64,000 nucleotides of DNA, from NCBI RefSeq assembly GCF_030268205.1, contig NZ_BSQF01000006.1, positions 1-64,000 of the forward strand, read 5' to 3'. The stretch comes from Allomuricauda sp. NBRC 101325. GTDB taxonomy: Bacteria; Bacteroidota; Bacteroidia; Flavobacteriales; Flavobacteriaceae. The notes beneath the pieces were generated by a model that saw nothing but the letters and a program-made list of their open reading frames with translations, searched no databases and was not told the DNA's origin. Positions 9,177-17,796 of this stretch are shown one piece after another. Within the stretch, counting starts at the first letter, position 1. Every line of letters starts with the position of its first letter. The translations under genes and the position numbers were made by a program.

Positions 9177-9446
9177 ATGGTGGTAAGGCAAAAAAACAAA
9201 AAAAGAATAATAATACTGGGCTTCATCATAGGCTGGTCCGTTGTATTATTCGAGGCCAATTTGAGCCATTCCGACACAGCTACCATTGGGGACGAATTTG
9301 GTTTTGACATTCCGGATAAGAAACTGTTTATTTTAAGATCAATCGTGTTCAGTTCAATAGGTGCATTTCATGGTTGGTGCCTCTATATGGTCTTTGAGCT
9401 AATCAAAACCTATTTTTTAAAGAAAAAAAGCAACATCGAAGAATAA
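9177..9446 (+). CDS. Small membrane protein, unknown
   Basis: 89-residue protein with two hydrophobic helices (IIILGFIIGWSVVLF and FSSIGAFHGWCLYMVFELI) and a lysine-rich C-terminal end, so an inner-membrane protein. ATG 9177 is preferred over TTG 9165. It follows the lipoprotein gene by 14 bases and is probably co-transcribed. No family recognised. Confidence 0.6.
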   Translation: MVVRQKNKKRIIILGFIIGWSVVLFEANLSHSDTATIGDEFGFDIPDKKLFILRSIVFSSIGAFHGWCLYMVFELIKTYFLKKKSNIEE

Positions 9447-9490
9447 TGATATTGTAAAGACTTCAAAAAGTTTTTTTAATAAAAACCGGA

Positions 9491-10768
9491 TTAAGTCTTC
9501 TGCTTCTTTTTCCGAGCCGCAGGAAACAAAACATTGTTCAAAATCAAACGATACCCTGGAGAGGTTGGGTGTAAATCCAATTCTGTTTTAGGGTCTCCCA
9601 CCCTATGTTGGTAATCTTCGGGGTCGTGACCTCCATAAAAAGTAAAAAAGCCTTTTCCTTTTATGCCGTGAATGTATCGAGCCTCCCCATTGATTTTGTT
9701 TTCGCCCATGACCATCACGGTGGGTTTTATTTCCTCTCGAGTGAAAGAAGTGGTCTGGCCCATAAATCCTTTTACCAAACTCGTATGGTTTTGGGTCAAC
9801 ATGGTAGGCACTGGGTCCCATTTGGCCGAAAATTCCATTAAGGAAAAATAATCGGATTCCTTTTGCACATTAAACCGTTTGTTGGTCATGTCGATGGATG
9901 AAAACTCATAACGCAATGGGTTCCGTTCCAACGTAAAATTGGTAAAGGCAAAAGTGTTGCTGAAGTCCAATTTCGATTGATAATTTGGGTCGGACGGGTC
10001 GCCATCGAACATAGGTTCGCAAATATCCACGTTTTCAGCCGCCAAAGCGATATCGAAACTATCGGTTGCCGAACACATCGCAAACATGAATCCACCCCCG
10101 ACAACATAATTTCTAATTTTAAGGGCAACATCCCTTTTTTCCTCGGACACTTTCGAATAACCTAATTTCTGGGCCAAGGCCTCTGCTTCTGCTTTGGCTT
10201 CAATGTACCAAGGTGCAGCACGGTAATGTCCATAAAATCGCCCGTATTGTCCCGTAAAATCTTCGTGATGCAGGTGCAACCAATCGTACAGCGCCAATTT
10301 ATCTCCAATAACCTCTTCATCGTAAACGGTTGTATAGGGAATTTCGGCATAGGTGAGCACCATGGTCACAGCATCGTCCCACGGTGGGTTACCTTTTGGT
10401 GAATACACCGCAATTTTTGGAGCCTTTTCCAAAACAACGGCATCTTGGTTTTGTGATGGACTGCTGATGTCTTCCAAAATTTGTTCCGCCTGTCCATCGG
10501 AAAGCACTTCAAAAGAAACCCCACGAATTTGACATTCTTTGCGAATGGCATCTCCATCGGGCAACATAAAAGAACCGCCTCGATAATTGAGCAACCATTG
10601 CACTTTTTGTTGTTTGGTAAGCACCCAATAGGTAATCCCGTAAGCTTTTAAATGGTTTTTCTGTCCATCGGCATCCATAGGGATTAGAATGACGGAGGCA
10701 GAAGTTTTAATAAAAAAAAATAATAGAAAGATAAAAGTGAGATTTCTCGCGTCTGCTCGAAATGACAC
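9491..10768 (-). CDS. Exported protein often labelled 'asparagine synthetase B'
   Basis: About 425 residues with a hydrophobic leader (LTFIFLLFFFIKTSAS) before VILIPMDADGQKNHLKAYG. Homologues in Flavobacteriaceae are commonly named asparagine synthetase B. However, I see no N-terminal Cys2 glutaminase and no SGGxDS ATP-binding motif, so that name looks wrong. The block GGGFMFAMCSATDSFDIA resembles a class I glutamine-amidotransferase-like nucleophile elbow. The start is uncertain: GTG 10768 puts the leader near the N-terminus, while ATG 10822 would overlap dnaB by 38 bases. The first codons lie in a repeat-like sequence (10741-10768). Confidence 0.72.
   Translation of the reverse strand: MSFRADARNLTFIFLLFFFIKTSASVILIPMDADGQKNHLKAYGITYWVLTKQQKVQWLLNYRGGSFMLPDGDAIRKECQIRGVSFEVLSDGQAEQILEDISSPSQNQDAVVLEKAPKIAVYSPKGNPPWDDAVTMVLTYAEIPYTTVYDEEVIGDKLALYDWLHLHHEDFTGQYGRFYGHYRAAPWYIEAKAEAEALAQKLGYSKVSEEKRDVALKIRNYVVGGGFMFAMCSATDSFDIALAAENVDICEPMFDGDPSDPNYQSKLDFSNTFAFTNFTLERNPLRYEFSSIDMTNKRFNVQKESDYFSLMEFSAKWDPVPTMLTQNHTSLVKGFMGQTTSFTREEIKPTVMVMGENKINGEARYIHGIKGKGFFTFYGGHDPEDYQHRVGDPKTELDLHPTSPGYRLILNNVLFPAARKKKQKT
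10741..10768. repeat. Possible dispersed flavobacterial repeat
   Basis: On the minus strand GTGTCATTTCGAGCAGACGC followed by GAGAAATC resembles a short motif (GTCATTTCGAG...CGAGAAATCTC) that I recall as frequent between flavobacterial genes. Its ends are partly complementary (ATTTCGAG / CGAGAAAT). Only this copy was seen here, so identification rests on memory. It overlaps the start of the gene at 9491-10768. Confidence 0.4.
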
Positions 10769-10784
10769 CTTGGAAAGATTAATT

Positions 10785-12335
10785 TTAAAACGGTACGTCG
10801 TTATCATCTGGGCCATCGTCACTGTTCATTGCGCTGCCAAATGCTTCATCCGTACTTGGGAATCTTGGCGTTGCAAAGGGATTTTCTTCGTCCGCATTCA
10901 TCTTCGATTGGAATTCGAATGGGGAATCAAAGTCATCCAAGTTATCAAATTTACCCAGAGCACCCACAAATTTTAACCTAATATTTTCTAAACCACCGTT
11001 TCTGTGCTTTGCCACAATAAACTCCGCTTGACCTTGGGTAGGGGTGCGCTCCTCATCGTCCCACTCGTCAATTTTATAATATTCGGGCCTGTAAATAAAG
11101 GAAACGATATCCGCATCCTGCTCAATCGCTCCAGATTCCCTAAGGTCGGAAAGTATAGGTCTTTTACTTCCTCCACGGGTCTCTACCGCCCTCGATAGCT
11201 GCGAAAGTGCGATTACGGGCACATCCAATTCCTTGGCCAATGCCTTAAGGTTTCGGGAAATGGTCGAAATTTCCTGTTCACGGTTTCCCCCACCTTTTTG
11301 ACTGCCTCCTGCGGTCATCAACTGCAAGTAGTCAATAATGATGAGTCGAATTTTATGTTGAGATGCCAAACGACGTGCTTTGGCACGAAGGTCAAAAATG
11401 GACAATGATGGCGTATCATCAATAAACAACGGGGCCTTTTCCAAGGCCTTTACCTTTACGTTCAATTGCTCCCATTCGTGTTTTTCCAATTTTCCTGTCC
11501 TTAACTTTTCAGAAGAAAGTCCAGTTTCGGAAGAAATCAAACGAGTAATCAACTGCACGGACGACATCTCCAAAGAAAAGAAAGCCACAGCTGTATTCGA
11601 GTTCACAGCAATGTTCCTGGCCATGGAAAGCGTTAGGGCCGTTTTACCCATACCAGGTCTAGCCGCCACAATGATCAAATCACTGGGCTGCCAACCCGAG
11701 GTAAGTTTGTCCAACTTATCAAAACCAGATGGAATTCCGCTCAACCCTTCTTTGTTCGAAATTTCCTCGATTTTCTTTTTGGCCTGAATCACCAAGTTTT
11801 GAGCGGTTTCGGCGGAACGTTTTAAGTTTCCTTGGGTAACCTCGTACAATTTTGCTTCCGCATTGTCCAAAAGGTCAAAAACATCGGTAGCATCGCCGTA
11901 AGCCTCCTCAATGATCTCGCTTGATATTTTGATAAGGCTTCGTTGGATATATTTTTGGAGAATAATTCTCGCGTGAAACTCAATGTGGGCCGAGGAAGCC
12001 ACTTTTTGAGTCAATTTAATCAGGTAAAAGTCACCACCAACCGCTTCTAAGTGCCCATCCTTCTTTAATTGGGACGAAACCGTTAATAAATCCACTGGTT
12101 CGGAGGTTTCAAACAATTTAAAGATGGCCTCATAGATGTACTTATGGGCTTCTTTATAGAAAACATCGGCGTGGAGTATATCGATAACCTCATCGACCCC
12201 TTTTTTGTCAATCATCATCGCTCCTAAAACAACCTCCTCTAAATCAACAGCTTGCGGAGGAATTTTTCCTCTCTCAAGATTGATTAGGGCGGATTTATCT
12301 ATACGATGTCCGACAATGGGGCTAGGTTTATCCAT
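10785..12335 (-). CDS. dnaB: Replicative DNA helicase DnaB
   Basis: Hexameric replication-fork helicase, 516 residues. The N-terminal domain (PPQAVDLEEVVLGAMM) is followed by a linker and the RecA-like domain with Walker A AARPGMGKT (about 224-232) and Walker B IIIDYLQLM. Later motifs include ALSQLSRAVETR and SDLRESGAIEQDAD. The C-terminal tail is acidic and disordered (DDGPDDNDVPF), as in other Bacteroidota DnaB proteins. It lies downstream of accA on the same strand, separated by 167 bases that contain a 19-base palindrome. Confidence 0.97.
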   Translation of the reverse strand: MDKPSPIVGHRIDKSALINLERGKIPPQAVDLEEVVLGAMMIDKKGVDEVIDILHADVFYKEAHKYIYEAIFKLFETSEPVDLLTVSSQLKKDGHLEAVGGDFYLIKLTQKVASSAHIEFHARIILQKYIQRSLIKISSEIIEEAYGDATDVFDLLDNAEAKLYEVTQGNLKRSAETAQNLVIQAKKKIEEISNKEGLSGIPSGFDKLDKLTSGWQPSDLIIVAARPGMGKTALTLSMARNIAVNSNTAVAFFSLEMSSVQLITRLISSETGLSSEKLRTGKLEKHEWEQLNVKVKALEKAPLFIDDTPSLSIFDLRAKARRLASQHKIRLIIIDYLQLMTAGGSQKGGGNREQEISTISRNLKALAKELDVPVIALSQLSRAVETRGGSKRPILSDLRESGAIEQDADIVSFIYRPEYYKIDEWDDEERTPTQGQAEFIVAKHRNGGLENIRLKFVGALGKFDNLDDFDSPFEFQSKMNADEENPFATPRFPSTDEAFGSAMNSDDGPDDNDVPF

Positions 12336-12402
12336 GGTTGCGAATGTAGCTAATTAACTTTTAGTTAACTTAAAGATTGATGTGGTGGATTTCAACAGGT
12401 AC

Positions 12403-12421
12403 TCAACAATTTAATTGTTGA
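12403..12421. promoter_or_regulatory. Perfect 19-base palindrome upstream of dnaB
   Basis: TCAACAATTTAATTGTTGA reads the same on both strands except for its centre base: 9-base arms around one T. It lies 68 bases upstream of the dnaB start and has no U tract, so a dimeric protein-binding site is more likely than a terminator. The binding protein is unknown. Confidence 0.5.
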
Positions 12422-12502
12422 TAACTTTAAAATCCAGTTAATAACTTAAAAAAAATAATAGATCTAACCTAATAAAAATGGTCAGCCCTTGAAAAACAGG
12501 AA

Positions 12503-13456
12503 TTATTCGTTGAAGACACCCATATTCGAGTACTTATCCATACGGCTTTTCACCAAATCTTTTGGTGATAACTTTTTAAGCTCTTCGTAATGCGAAGAAA
12601 TTTTGTTTTTTACCGTTTCAAAAGTTTTCTCGCGATTGGCATGGGCACCGCCAAGGGGTTCTTTTACAATCTCGTCCACCAATTTCTGTTTCTTCATATC
12701 GGTGGCGGTCAATTTAAGTGCATCCGCGGCTTGTTCTTTAAATTCCCAGCTTCTCCAGAGGATGGAAGAACAGGATTCTGGTGAGATCACAGAGTACCAT
12801 GTGTTTTCCAACATTAGTACCTTATCTCCTACTCCAATACCCAATGCACCTCCAGAAGCACCTTCTCCTATGATCACTACAATAATAGGAACTTGAAGAC
12901 GGGTCATTTCCAAAATATTACGGGCAATGGCTTCACCTTGGCCTCTTTCTTCGGCCTCGATACCTGGATAAGCTCCGGGCGTATCGATAAAGCAAACTAC
13001 TGGGATTCCGAATTTCTCGGCAGATTTCATCAACCTTAAAGCTTTACGGTAACCTTCAGGGTTGGCCATACCAAAGTTACGGTATTGACGGGTTTTGGTG
13101 TTGTACCCTTTTTGTTGACCAATGAACATATAGCTTTGGTCTCCAATTTTTCCAAGTCCACCTACCATGGCCTTGTCGTCCTTTACATTTCTATCGCCGT
13201 GAAGCTCCAAAAATGTATCCCCGCAAATGGCATTGATGTAATCCATGGTGTATGGACGGTTGGGGTGTCTGGACAATTGCACCCGCTGCCATGCGGTTAA
13301 ATTCTTATAGATATCCTTTCGGGTTTCGTCAAGTTTCTTTTCAATCTGCGTGCAGGTTTCGCTAACGTCTACATCACTTTCTTCCCCAATAATCATACAT
13401 TTTTGAAGTTGGTCTTCAAGTTCTTTGATCGGGAGTTCAAATTCTAGATATTCCAT
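12503..13456 (-). CDS. accA: Acetyl-CoA carboxylase carboxyltransferase subunit alpha
   Basis: Transfers the carboxyl group from biotin to acetyl-CoA, the first step of fatty-acid synthesis, together with AccD (not in this window). The 317-residue product starts [14 protein letters not shown], matching the family. An upstream in-frame ATG at 13513 would add 19 non-homologous residues and is rejected. Typical motifs are [38 protein letters not shown] and [16 protein letters not shown]. The family's helical N-terminus is intact. Confidence 0.96.
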   Translation of the reverse strand: MEYLEFELPIKELEDQLQKCMIIGEESDVDVSETCTQIEKKLDETRKDIYKNLTAWQRVQLSRHPNRPYTMDYINAICGDTFLELHGDRNVKDDKAMVGGLGKIGDQSYMFIGQQKGYNTKTRQYRNFGMANPEGYRKALRLMKSAEKFGIPVVCFIDTPGAYPGIEAEERGQGEAIARNILEMTRLQVPIIVVIIGEGASGGALGIGVGDKVLMLENTWYSVISPESCSSILWRSWEFKEQAADALKLTATDMKKQKLVDEIVKEPLGGAHANREKTFETVKNKISSHYEELKKLSPKDLVKSRMDKYSNMGVFNE

Positions 13457-13490
13457 GGGAAATTTAAATTTTCTTGAAAAACAATGGGGA

Positions 13491-13498
13491 CAAATATA
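13491..13498 (-). promoter_or_regulatory. Possible -7 element of accA
   Basis: The minus strand reads TATATTTG here, matching TAnnTTTG, 34 bases before the accA ATG at 13456. No TTG lies at the usual 19-20-base distance. The octamer also supports the shorter accA start, because ATG 13513 would lie upstream of it. Confidence 0.5.
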
Positions 13499-13569
13499 AA
13501 ACTTTATGGGCAACCATTGCTAATTGTACAATACGTTTAACTTCAACAATATAAGTTGTTTTTTGCGAT

Positions 13570-14652
13570 TTATCGCTTGGCTTTCATCAGCATATATACT
13601 GCAAAAACACCAAATATAAGGTTCGGAATCACCACTGCCAAAAGTGGGGAAAAACCCGATTGCTCTGCCAAGGTTCCAAATACCTTATCAAAGAAAATAT
13701 AGACGAAAGCCACACCAATTCCAAAGGCCAAATTAAGCCCCATTCCCCCCCTTCGTTTTACGGAAGATACCGCAACGGCTATTACGGTAAGAATGAATGC
13801 CGCAATGGGCAAAGCCCAACGTTTGTACTTTACCAACACGTATGCATTTATATTGGATGCCCCTTTTCGTCTTTGATCCTCGATAAAATCGTTCAACTCA
13901 AAAAGGTTCTTGGTTTCGGCCACATAGGAAACTGGGGTAAGATCATCTATCTCAAATGCGAAAATAGTGTCCAACCTACTTTTGGTCTCGATGTATTCTG
14001 TGGTATCCCTAACCTCTCTTTTTTCGTAACGGGTCAACCGATAAACACTATCAGCTGGTATCCAGCGAATGTTGTTGGCCGATATTTTATACTCCAACTG
14101 CCCAATGGAATCAAAATGTTCATAGGTGAAATTATATCCAATCTGGCGATTGGGGTCAAAACTGCTTACATAAATGTAATCGGTCTCGTTCAATTGGTTG
14201 AAAATGTTCTCGGTGATACGATCACGTTTTCCCTTTTTAAAGTATTTGTATTCAAACTCGTTGAAACCGATACTGGCATGGGGCACAATGAACATCCCCA
14301 TCATAAATATAAGGATGGCCACTAAGGTCGCACCTATAAAATAAGGACGTAAAAACCGAGAATAGGAAACCCCAGAACTCAAAATGGCCACCACTTCGGT
14401 GTTACTGGCCAGCTTTGAGGTAAAGAATATTATGGATAGAAAAAGGAAAATGGGCAACAACAGGTTTCCGATCACCAAGGTAAAGTTTCCGTAGAATACG
14501 ATCACTTCGGACAATGGAGCTTCGTTGTCTATGATCTTCCCGATTTTTTCAGCCAGATTGGCCATGATTCCGATGGGAACAAATAGCATAAGCATCCCCA
14601 AAAAGGTAACCAGGTAACGCTTTAAAATGTATCTATCCAGTATGGTGAGCAT
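13570..14652 (-). CDS. LptF/LptG family permease
   Basis: Inner-membrane protein of the YjgP/YjgQ family, 360 residues, predicted to help extract lipopolysaccharide for the Lpt transport bridge. It starts MLTILDRYILKRYLVTFLG, the conserved beginning. There are three N-terminal membrane helices, a periplasmic beta-jellyroll-like section (about 120-270), and three C-terminal helices ending in MLMKAKR. It could be LptF or LptG. Its ATG overlaps the tgt stop by one base (TAATG), so the two are translationally coupled, as in many Flavobacteriaceae. Confidence 0.9.
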   Translation of the reverse strand: MLTILDRYILKRYLVTFLGMLMLFVPIGIMANLAEKIGKIIDNEAPLSEVIVFYGNFTLVIGNLLLPIFLFLSIIFFTSKLASNTEVVAILSSGVSYSRFLRPYFIGATLVAILIFMMGMFIVPHASIGFNEFEYKYFKKGKRDRITENIFNQLNETDYIYVSSFDPNRQIGYNFTYEHFDSIGQLEYKISANNIRWIPADSVYRLTRYEKREVRDTTEYIETKSRLDTIFAFEIDDLTPVSYVAETKNLFELNDFIEDQRRKGASNINAYVLVKYKRWALPIAAFILTVIAVAVSSVKRRGGMGLNLAFGIGVAFVYIFFDKVFGTLAEQSGFSPLLAVVIPNLIFGVFAVYMLMKAKR

Positions 14653-15782
14653 TATAGCCTTTTATCCATTTGTTGAACCATCTTGTTTTTCCACTCGTAA
14701 AAATCTCCCGCTAAAATACGTTCTCTAGCCGTACGCGTCAACCATAAATAAAATCCGAGGTTGTGAATGGTAGCGATTTGCTTGCCCAAATATTCGTTGG
14801 CAGCAAACAAATGACGCAGATACGCTTTGGAATATTCGGTATCCACAAAAGTGATACCCATTTCATCAATGGGCGAAAAATCGTTCTCCCATTTTTTATT
14901 TTTAATGTTGATGGTACCGTGGGCCGTAAACAACATTCCGTTTCTTGCATTTCGGGTCGGCATCACACAATCGAACATATCAATTCCCAATGCGATGTTC
15001 TCCAAAATGTTGATGGGCGTTCCCACCCCCATTAAATATCTTGGCTTGTCTTCTGGTAGAATATCACATACGATCTCTGTCATTTCATACATTTCCTCTG
15101 CCGGCTCTCCCACCGAAAGTCCACCAATGGCATTTCCCTCAGCGCCTACCGATGCAATGTATTCCGCCGATTGTTTTCTTAAATCCTTATAGGTGGATCC
15201 TTGTACAATGGGAAAGAAACTTTGGGAATATCCATAATTGAACGGAAGTTTTTCCAAATGATTGATACACCTATCCAACCATCTGTGCGTAAGGTGCATG
15301 GAGCGCTTGGCATATTGGTAATCGCAAGGGTATGGCGTACATTCATCAAAAGCCATGATGATATCGGCCCCGATGGTCCTTTGGATCTCCATTACGTTTT
15401 CAGGCGTGAACACATGGTGTGACCCATCAATATGGGATTTGAACTTTACGCCTTCCTCTTTGATCTTTCTATTTCCCGATAAAGAATACACTTGGTATCC
15501 CCCACTATCGGTCAAAATATTACGGTCCCAACCCATAAATTTGTGCAATCCACCAGCCTCTTCAAGTATGCCTGTACTGGGTCGTAGATACAAATGATAG
15601 GTGTTCCCTAAAATAATATCAGGATTTATTTCATCTTTTAATTCACGCTGGTGCACCCCTTTTACGGAGGCCACAGTGCCCACGGGCATAAATATAGGCG
15701 TCTGAATTTCGCCATGGTCCGTGGTCATGATTCCAGCCCGAGCCTTGCTTTGCTTGTCTTTTTGTACTAATGTAAAATCCAA
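14652..15782 (-). CDS. tgt: tRNA-guanine transglycosylase, zinc cysteines absent
   Basis: Exchanges guanine-34 for a queuine precursor in GUN-anticodon tRNAs. 376 residues with LTDSGGYQVYSLS (Asp92), the VQGS and GGLSVGE loops and GIDMFDCVMPTRNAR (nucleophile Asp268). The canonical CxCxxC zinc site near the C-terminus is absent: the corresponding stretch reads SPIDEMGITFVD (303-314), although the later histidine in TIHNL is kept. Translation appears to start at TTG 15782; an in-frame stop lies four codons upstream and no ATG intervenes. Coupled to the permease gene. Confidence 0.95.
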   Translation of the reverse strand: MDFTLVQKDKQSKARAGIMTTDHGEIQTPIFMPVGTVASVKGVHQRELKDEINPDIILGNTYHLYLRPSTGILEEAGGLHKFMGWDRNILTDSGGYQVYSLSGNRKIKEEGVKFKSHIDGSHHVFTPENVMEIQRTIGADIIMAFDECTPYPCDYQYAKRSMHLTHRWLDRCINHLEKLPFNYGYSQSFFPIVQGSTYKDLRKQSAEYIASVGAEGNAIGGLSVGEPAEEMYEMTEIVCDILPEDKPRYLMGVGTPINILENIALGIDMFDCVMPTRNARNGMLFTAHGTINIKNKKWENDFSPIDEMGITFVDTEYSKAYLRHLFAANEYLGKQIATIHNLGFYLWLTRTARERILAGDFYEWKNKMVQQMDKRL

Positions 15783-15800
15783 AAGTGTATTTTAAGTCCG

Positions 15801-15808
15801 CAAATATA
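15801..15808 (-). promoter_or_regulatory. Possible -7 element of tgt
   Basis: The minus strand reads TATATTTG, matching TAnnTTTG, 18 bases before the TTG start of tgt. No clear TTG lies at the -33 distance. It would drive tgt and the permease gene. Confidence 0.5.
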
Positions 15809-15852
15809 ACCAACTCCTTTTCGGTAAACCTTAACAAAAAAATAAAGTTTCT

Positions 15853-15887
15853 GTGTATAAAATGTTTAATAAATGTATTTTATACAC
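15853..15887. promoter_or_regulatory. Inverted repeat upstream of transketolase promoter
   Basis: GTGTATAAAAT (15853-15863) and ATTTTATACAC (15877-15887) are perfect 11-base inverted repeats around a 13-base spacer. They directly abut the TTG of the transketolase promoter (15888) in the tgt/tkt divergent region. The position suits an activator- or repressor-binding site; there is no U tract. Confidence 0.55.
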
Positions 15888-15918
15888 TTGTTTAGGAACT
15901 TAATTGCGATTACCTTTG
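15888..15918 (+). promoter_or_regulatory. Transketolase promoter
   Basis: TTG (15888-15890), a 20-base spacer and TACCTTTG (15911-15918) match the Bacteroidota consensus. The start would fall near 15924, giving a leader of about 13 bases before ATG 15937. Confidence 0.75.
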
Positions 15919-15936
15919 AAAACTAATTTAAAAAAG

Positions 15937-16782
15937 ATGCCGAACACACAAGAATTACAAGACCTGGTTTTTCAGGTGAGAAGGGACATTTTACGAATGG
16001 TCCACAAAGTAAATTCTGGTCACCCAGGGGGGTCTTTGGGATGTACCGAATTTTTAGTTACGCTGTACAACGAAATCATGGATTTGAAAGAAGGATTTGA
16101 CATGGACGGAATTGGGGAAGACCTTTTCTTCCTTTCCAACGGTCACATCTCTCCCGTCTTTTATAGCGTTTTGGCCCGTAGAGGATATTTCCCTGTAGAG
16201 GAACTAAACACCTTTCGATTGATCGATTCCAGACTACAAGGTCACCCTACCACCCATGAGGGACTTCCAGGTGTTCGTGTGGCATCAGGTTCATTGGGAC
16301 AAGGAATGTCCGTTGCCATTGGAGCCGCTTTGGCCAAAAAATTGAACGGAGACGATCATTTGGTATTTAGTCTTCATGGAGATGGTGAATTACAAGAAGG
16401 TCAAAACTGGGAAGCCATTATGTATGCCGCTGGTAACAAAGTGGATAATTTAATCGCTACTGTTGACCGTAATGGTCAACAAATCGATGGTCCTACCGAA
16501 AAAGTACTTCCATTGGGAGATGTTGCTGAAAAATTCAAAGTGTTTGGATGGGACGTTTTGGAAATTGAAAATGGAAACGACCTTGAACAGGTTATTGCTG
16601 GTTTAAATGAAGCCAAGAGCAGAACTGGAAAAGGTAAACCAGTTTGTGTGGTAATGACCACCGAAATGGGTAACGGTGTTGATTTTATGATGCACACCCA
16701 CGCATGGCACGGTAAAGCGCCAAGTGACGAGCAATTGGCAACCGCATTGGACCAAAACCCAGAGACTTTAGGCGATTATTAA
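15937..16782 (+). CDS. Transketolase, N-terminal (ThDP pyrophosphate) subunit
   Basis: N-terminal half of a split transketolase, 281 residues, which binds thiamine diphosphate in the non-oxidative pentose-phosphate pathway. Motifs are NSGHPGGSLGC (near 26-36), ASGSLGQGMSVAIGAAL and the ThDP/Mg motif HGDGELQEGQN (about 147-157). ATG 15937 is chosen over the TTG at 15904, which lies upstream of the promoter's -7 element. The partner subunit follows after 16 bases; both are needed for one active site. Confidence 0.95.
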   Translation: MPNTQELQDLVFQVRRDILRMVHKVNSGHPGGSLGCTEFLVTLYNEIMDLKEGFDMDGIGEDLFFLSNGHISPVFYSVLARRGYFPVEELNTFRLIDSRLQGHPTTHEGLPGVRVASGSLGQGMSVAIGAALAKKLNGDDHLVFSLHGDGELQEGQNWEAIMYAAGNKVDNLIATVDRNGQQIDGPTEKVLPLGDVAEKFKVFGWDVLEIENGNDLEQVIAGLNEAKSRTGKGKPVCVVMTTEMGNGVDFMMHTHAWHGKAPSDEQLATALDQNPETLGDY

Positions 16783-16798
16783 TTCAGAAACAGAAACA

Positions 16799-17752
16799 AT
16801 GACCAAATATACAGATCAAGGAAAACAAGATACCCGTAGCGGATATGGTGCGGGAATGACTGAGCTAGGGAGAACCAACCCAAACGTTGTTGCATTATGT
16901 GCCGACTTGGTAGGATCTCTTAAGATTGAAACTTTTATTGAGGAAAGCCCTGAGCGTTTCTTTCAAACTGGAATCGCTGAAGCGAACATGATGGGTATTG
17001 CCGCTGGTTTGACCATTGGTGGAAAAATTCCATTCGCTTCCACCTTTGCCAACTTTGCAACAGGACGTGTGTACGATCAAATTCGTCAGTCTATCGCTTA
17101 TTCGGACAAAAACGTAAAAATATGTGCTTCCCACGCAGGTTTAACACTTGGTGAAGATGGCGCGACCCACCAGATTTTGGAAGATATCGGCTTGATGAAA
17201 ATGCTTCCGGGCATGACCGTAATCAACCCATGTGATTTTAACCAGACCAAAGCGGCTACCATTGCCATTGCTGAGCACCATGGTCCAGTTTACCTTCGTT
17301 TTGGTAGACCGAAAGTGGCCAACTTCACACCAGTGGACCAAAAATTCGAAATTGGTAAAGCTGTGATGTTGAATGAAGGTACCGACGTGACCATTATCGC
17401 AACAGGACATTTGGTATGGGAAGCTTTGATCGCTGCCGAACGTTTGGAGAACCAAGGTATTTCTTCTGAAGTGATCAATATACACACCATTAAACCTTTG
17501 GATGAAGAAGCTATTTTGGCCTCTGTGAAGAAAACAGGATGTGTGGTTACTGCGGAAGAGCACAATTATTTGGGTGGACTAGGAGAAAGTGTTTCCGGTG
17601 TATTGGCATCGCACTTCCCTGCCCCTCAAGAATTTGTGGCTACCAAGGATACTTTTGGAGAAAGTGGTACCCCGGAACAATTGATGGAGAAGTACGGATT
17701 AAACAATAAAGCCATAGAAGAAGCCGTTTTAAAAGTGTTGAAACGTAAATAG
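16799..17752 (+). CDS. Transketolase, C-terminal (pyrimidine-binding) subunit
   Basis: 317 residues carrying the pyrimidine-binding domain (about 1-160: SGYGAGMTELGR, FIEESPERFFQTGIAEANM with the catalytic Glu, THQILEDIGLMK) and the C-terminal transketolase domain (TIIATGHLVWEAL, VVTAEEHNYLGGLG). It pairs with the upstream 281-residue protein to form the holoenzyme. The two-gene form is common in Bacteroidota and archaea and is not a frameshift: each half has its own start and stop. Confidence 0.95.
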   Translation: MTKYTDQGKQDTRSGYGAGMTELGRTNPNVVALCADLVGSLKIETFIEESPERFFQTGIAEANMMGIAAGLTIGGKIPFASTFANFATGRVYDQIRQSIAYSDKNVKICASHAGLTLGEDGATHQILEDIGLMKMLPGMTVINPCDFNQTKAATIAIAEHHGPVYLRFGRPKVANFTPVDQKFEIGKAVMLNEGTDVTIIATGHLVWEALIAAERLENQGISSEVINIHTIKPLDEEAILASVKKTGCVVTAEEHNYLGGLGESVSGVLASHFPAPQEFVATKDTFGESGTPEQLMEKYGLNNKAIEEAVLKVLKRK

Positions 17753-17758
17753 TTTCAG

Positions 17759-17778
17759 TACCTCTTCGGAGGTATTTT
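17759..17778 (+). terminator. Hairpin terminator after transketolase
   Basis: TACCTC, a TTCG tetraloop and GAGGTA form a short perfect stem (17759-17774), followed by TTTT. UUCG loops are unusually stable. It sits between transketolase and the outer-membrane protein gene; read-through is possible because the stem is only six pairs. Confidence 0.6.
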
Positions 17779-17796
17779 AACCCTAAAACAACACTT

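Noticed and set aside
12361..12380. Repeated TTAACTT next to the dnaB start
   Set aside because: Short AT-rich direct repeat expected by chance in this composition.
13660..14325. 221-codon frame antisense to the LptF/LptG permease
   Set aside because: Composition and length follow from the opposite gene; no start signal or homology seen.
15937..17752. Transketolase read as a frameshifted single gene
   Set aside because: Each half has its own start, stop and 16-base spacer, the normal two-gene form in Bacteroidota.
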